A stretch of DNA of 64,000 bases. It comes from Ancylobacter radicis (GTDB lineage: Bacteria; Pseudomonadota; Alphaproteobacteria; Rhizobiales; Xanthobacteraceae). The stretch covers positions 1,009,211-1,073,210 of the forward strand of contig NZ_JAHCQH010000015.1 in assembly GCF_018449475.1 (NCBI RefSeq), given 5' to 3'. The first letter of the stretch is position 1, and each line of letters begins with the position of its first letter. Both the position numbers and the translations under genes were made by a program. Positions 62,321-64,000 of this stretch are shown in pieces. Under the pieces are notes generated by a model. The model did not search any database. It had not been told where the DNA came from and saw nothing but the letters and a program-made list of their open reading frames with translations.

Positions 62321-62711
62321 TCTTGCCCGGCTTCGGCGGCGGCTGATGGCCATTCCAAAGGCCGTCAAGGCGGAGCTTCAACCGACCCTCGAAAAGAGCG
62401 CCGATGAAGTGGTCGCCACGGCGCAGCGCCTCGCGCCTGTCGACGATGGCACGCTGCGCGATTCCATCCGCCGCGAGCCTGGCGAGCATGATCTTGAGGT
62501 GAGGGTTGAGGCTGGTGGCGAGGCGACCACCCGCGAGGTGCGGCGGGGCATTGGTGTCGGTTACGACTATGCTCTGGCTGTCGAGTACGGGACTATCGAC
62601 ACGCCTGCACAGCCCTTTTTCTGGCCCGCCTATCGCTTGAGCCGCAACCGCATCAAATCGCGGGCAAAGCGCGCGATCTCCAAAGCTGTGAAACGCACAG
62701 GAAAGGACTAG
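62304..62711 (+). CDS. HK97 gp10-like phage protein
   Basis: Protein of about 135 residues matching the HK97 gp10 family (minor tail/connector). Motif LARLRRRLMAIPKAVKAEL... then ATAQRLAPVDDGTLRDSI and YALAVEYGTIDTPAQPFFWPAY. The TTG start at 62304 is preferred because GAGGGGG lies 7 nt upstream and the residues before the ATG at 62346 fit the family. Confidence 0.82.
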   Translation: MARSPDLARLRRRLMAIPKAVKAELQPTLEKSADEVVATAQRLAPVDDGTLRDSIRREPGEHDLEVRVEAGGEATTREVRRGIGVGYDYALAVEYGTIDTPAQPFFWPAYRLSRNRIKSRAKRAISKAVKRTGKD

Positions 62712-62715
62712 CGCC

Positions 62716-64000
62716 ATGTCGCTCGATAGCAATCGCCTGACAGTCGCCATTGAGGGCCGCATCACCAGCCTTGAAAAGGCGATGGCGCGGGCCGACGCGG
62801 TGACCTCGCGCACCTATAATCGCATGTCTCAGGGTGCCGCCCGCACCAGCGTGCGCATCGAGAAAAGCATGGGGCAGGTGGCTGAGCGTACATCCTCCGC
62901 GATGATCGCCCTTTCACGCGGCGCGGCATCCAGCCTTGCGGCGGCTATCTCGGTCCAGAAGATCGCCGGTGCGGCGGCCGCCTATACCGATCTCACCAAC
63001 ACGCTCAAGGTCGCTGGACTTGAAGGCGCGGCGCTCACCAGCACCTTCCGCGACCTGTTCGACATCGCCCAACGCAACGGCACCGCCATTGAACCGCTGG
63101 TGACGCTCTATTCCCGCTTGTCGCAGGCGCAGGGCGAGCTCGGCGCCTCGGCCGAGGATCTCACCCGATTTACGGACGGAATCGCCGTAGCGCTGCGCGT
63201 GGGCGGCACCAGCGCCGAGGCAGCTTCCGGCGCGCTGATGCAGTTGAGCCAGGCCATGGGCGGCGCCGTGGTGCGGGCCGAGGAATTCAACTCGATCAAT
63301 GAGGGTGCCCGGCCGATCCTGCAGGCGGTCGCGGATGGGCTGGAAGAGGCCGGCGGCTCGGTCTCCAAGCTGCGCAATCTGGTGATCGAGGGGAAGCTGT
63401 CGAGCGAGGCATTCTTCCGCGCCTTCCTCGCGGGCATGCCGAACCTCGAAAGGCAGTCGGCCAAGGCGACGGGTATAGTGAGCCAAGGCCTCACCCGCGT
63501 GAACAACGCGCTCATCAACCTCGTCGGCAAGCTCGACGAGGCGACCGGTGCCAGCGCTCAGGCGGCTGAGAACCTCGGTTCCGTGGCGTCGAGCATCGAG
63601 AGCATGCCCGACTTCATTTCGAGGGCCGTGCAGAAGCTGGGCTCGCTGCGTTCCGCCCTGGCTGAGATCGGCAATGCGTCGGTGTGGCGCAAGCTCGGCG
63701 AGTTCATGGGCATCGACTATTCGCCGGAGGGGCTGAGGAAGCGAGCGCAGGCCTATGGCTACAACCCGCCTGCGGCGGATACTCCGCGCGCCGGATCCAG
63801 CCGGCGGGGTGGGGCGGTGATGGCGCCGCAGCCGATCAGCACCGTGTCGATCGCCGATGCGCCCGTCGAAGGCACGGGCAAGACATCGCGTGAGCGGCAG
63901 AACGACTATGAGCGGCTGACGCAGATGATCCAGCAGCGCACCGCCGCTCTGAACGCTGAGACGGCGGCGCAGGCCGGCATCAATCCGCTGCTGGACGACT
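62716..64000 (+). CDS. Phage tape measure protein (partial, runs past window end)
   Basis: Start ATG at 62716; the frame is open to the right edge, so at least 428 residues. The sequence has long helical, Ala-rich stretches, with TDLTNTLKVAGLEG, RDLFDIAQRNGTAIEPLVTLY and MQLSQAMGGAVVRAEEFNSINEGARP, the tape-measure domain common in siphovirus TMPs. It sets tail length and serves in DNA ejection. A siphovirus-like element is therefore expected. Confidence 0.88.
   Translation, partial: MSLDSNRLTVAIEGRITSLEKAMARADAVTSRTYNRMSQGAARTSVRIEKSMGQVAERTSSAMIALSRGAASSLAAAISVQKIAGAAAAYTDLTNTLKVAGLEGAALTSTFRDLFDIAQRNGTAIEPLVTLYSRLSQAQGELGASAEDLTRFTDGIAVALRVGGTSAEAASGALMQLSQAMGGAVVRAEEFNSINEGARPILQAVADGLEEAGGSVSKLRNLVIEGKLSSEAFFRAFLAGMPNLERQSAKATGIVSQGLTRVNNALINLVGKLDEATGASAQAAENLGSVASSIESMPDFISRAVQKLGSLRSALAEIGNASVWRKLGEFMGIDYSPEGLRKRAQAYGYNPPAADTPRAGSSRRGGAVMAPQPISTVSIADAPVEGTGKTSRERQNDYERLTQMIQQRTAALNAETAAQAGINPLLDD

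Larger units (their letters stand above)
54002..64000 (+). mobile_element. Prophage (left part; continues beyond window)
   Basis: From about 54.0 kb all genes are on the + strand and encode phage-type proteins: HTH regulators, portal, fused protease-capsid, decoration-like protein, HNH nuclease, connector, terminase subunits, gp10-like protein and tape measure. No integrase or attachment site is visible on the left. The left boundary near 54.0 kb is inferred from gene content only. It runs past 64000. Confidence 0.85.

Overview
The window is high-GC DNA from an alphaproteobacterium, most likely of the Hyphomicrobiales (Rhizobiales), possibly Xanthobacteraceae-like. This rests on the proB-obgE-GNAT-rpmA-rplU-tRNA-Ser order, REP-type repeats (GTCATGCCCGGG...) and a RIME-like repeat, polyamine-type ABC operons with Tat signals, an SbtA-type bicarbonate carrier, and a CsbD-like gene behind an EcfG-like promoter. 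Genus is inference; no 16S or other marker is present.

Layout: (1) 0.2-8.9 kb, + strand: a polyamine-type ABC importer followed without large gaps by a flavin monooxygenase-like oxidoreductase, a DsbA/HCCA-isomerase-like protein, two CMD/AhpD-family proteins and a MATE exporter, apparently one import/oxidation/export unit. (2) 9.0-17.4 kb, - strand: a complete WspABCDEFR-type chemosensory operon ending in a diguanylate cyclase; most genes overlap by 4 nt. (3) 17.6-26.8 kb, - strand: GbsR/MarR-type regulator, cydD, cydC, cydA, cydB, cydX, a TehA-family channel and an alpha/beta hydrolase: cytochrome bd and its assembly exporter. (4) 27.2-31.6 kb, - strand: a second polyamine-type ABC importer. 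(5) 31.9-39.7 kb: serine hydrolase, an AT-rich DUF2971 gene (likely horizontally acquired), proB, a 950-bp gene-free REP cluster, obgE, a GNAT gene, rpmA, rplU, the CsbD-like gene and tRNA-Ser(CGA). (6) 39.8-44.8 kb: DUF2161 nuclease-like gene, a scar of a decayed MFS/hydroxylase locus, DUF2256, SDR, MFS transporter and a frameshifted sulfotransferase-like gene. (7) 44.8-53.2 kb: a GGDEF-EAL membrane protein overlapping a lone DctP-type binding protein, an OxyR-like LysR protein lacking the redox cysteines, YdcH-like, TerC, SbtA and DedA. (8) 53.3-54.0 kb: vapBC. (9) 54.0-64.0 kb: the left part of a prophage (HTH genes, portal, fused protease-capsid, HNH, connector, terminase, gp10, tape measure), running off the window.

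The genes most worth attention are the two c-di-GMP units (Wsp and DctP-GGDEF-EAL), the ABC/oxidoreductase/peroxidase-like cluster, the prophage with rearranged head genes and repeated HTH domains, and a structured leader in front of terC with mutually exclusive pairings. No CRISPR array, rRNA gene, insertion sequence or integrase was seen.
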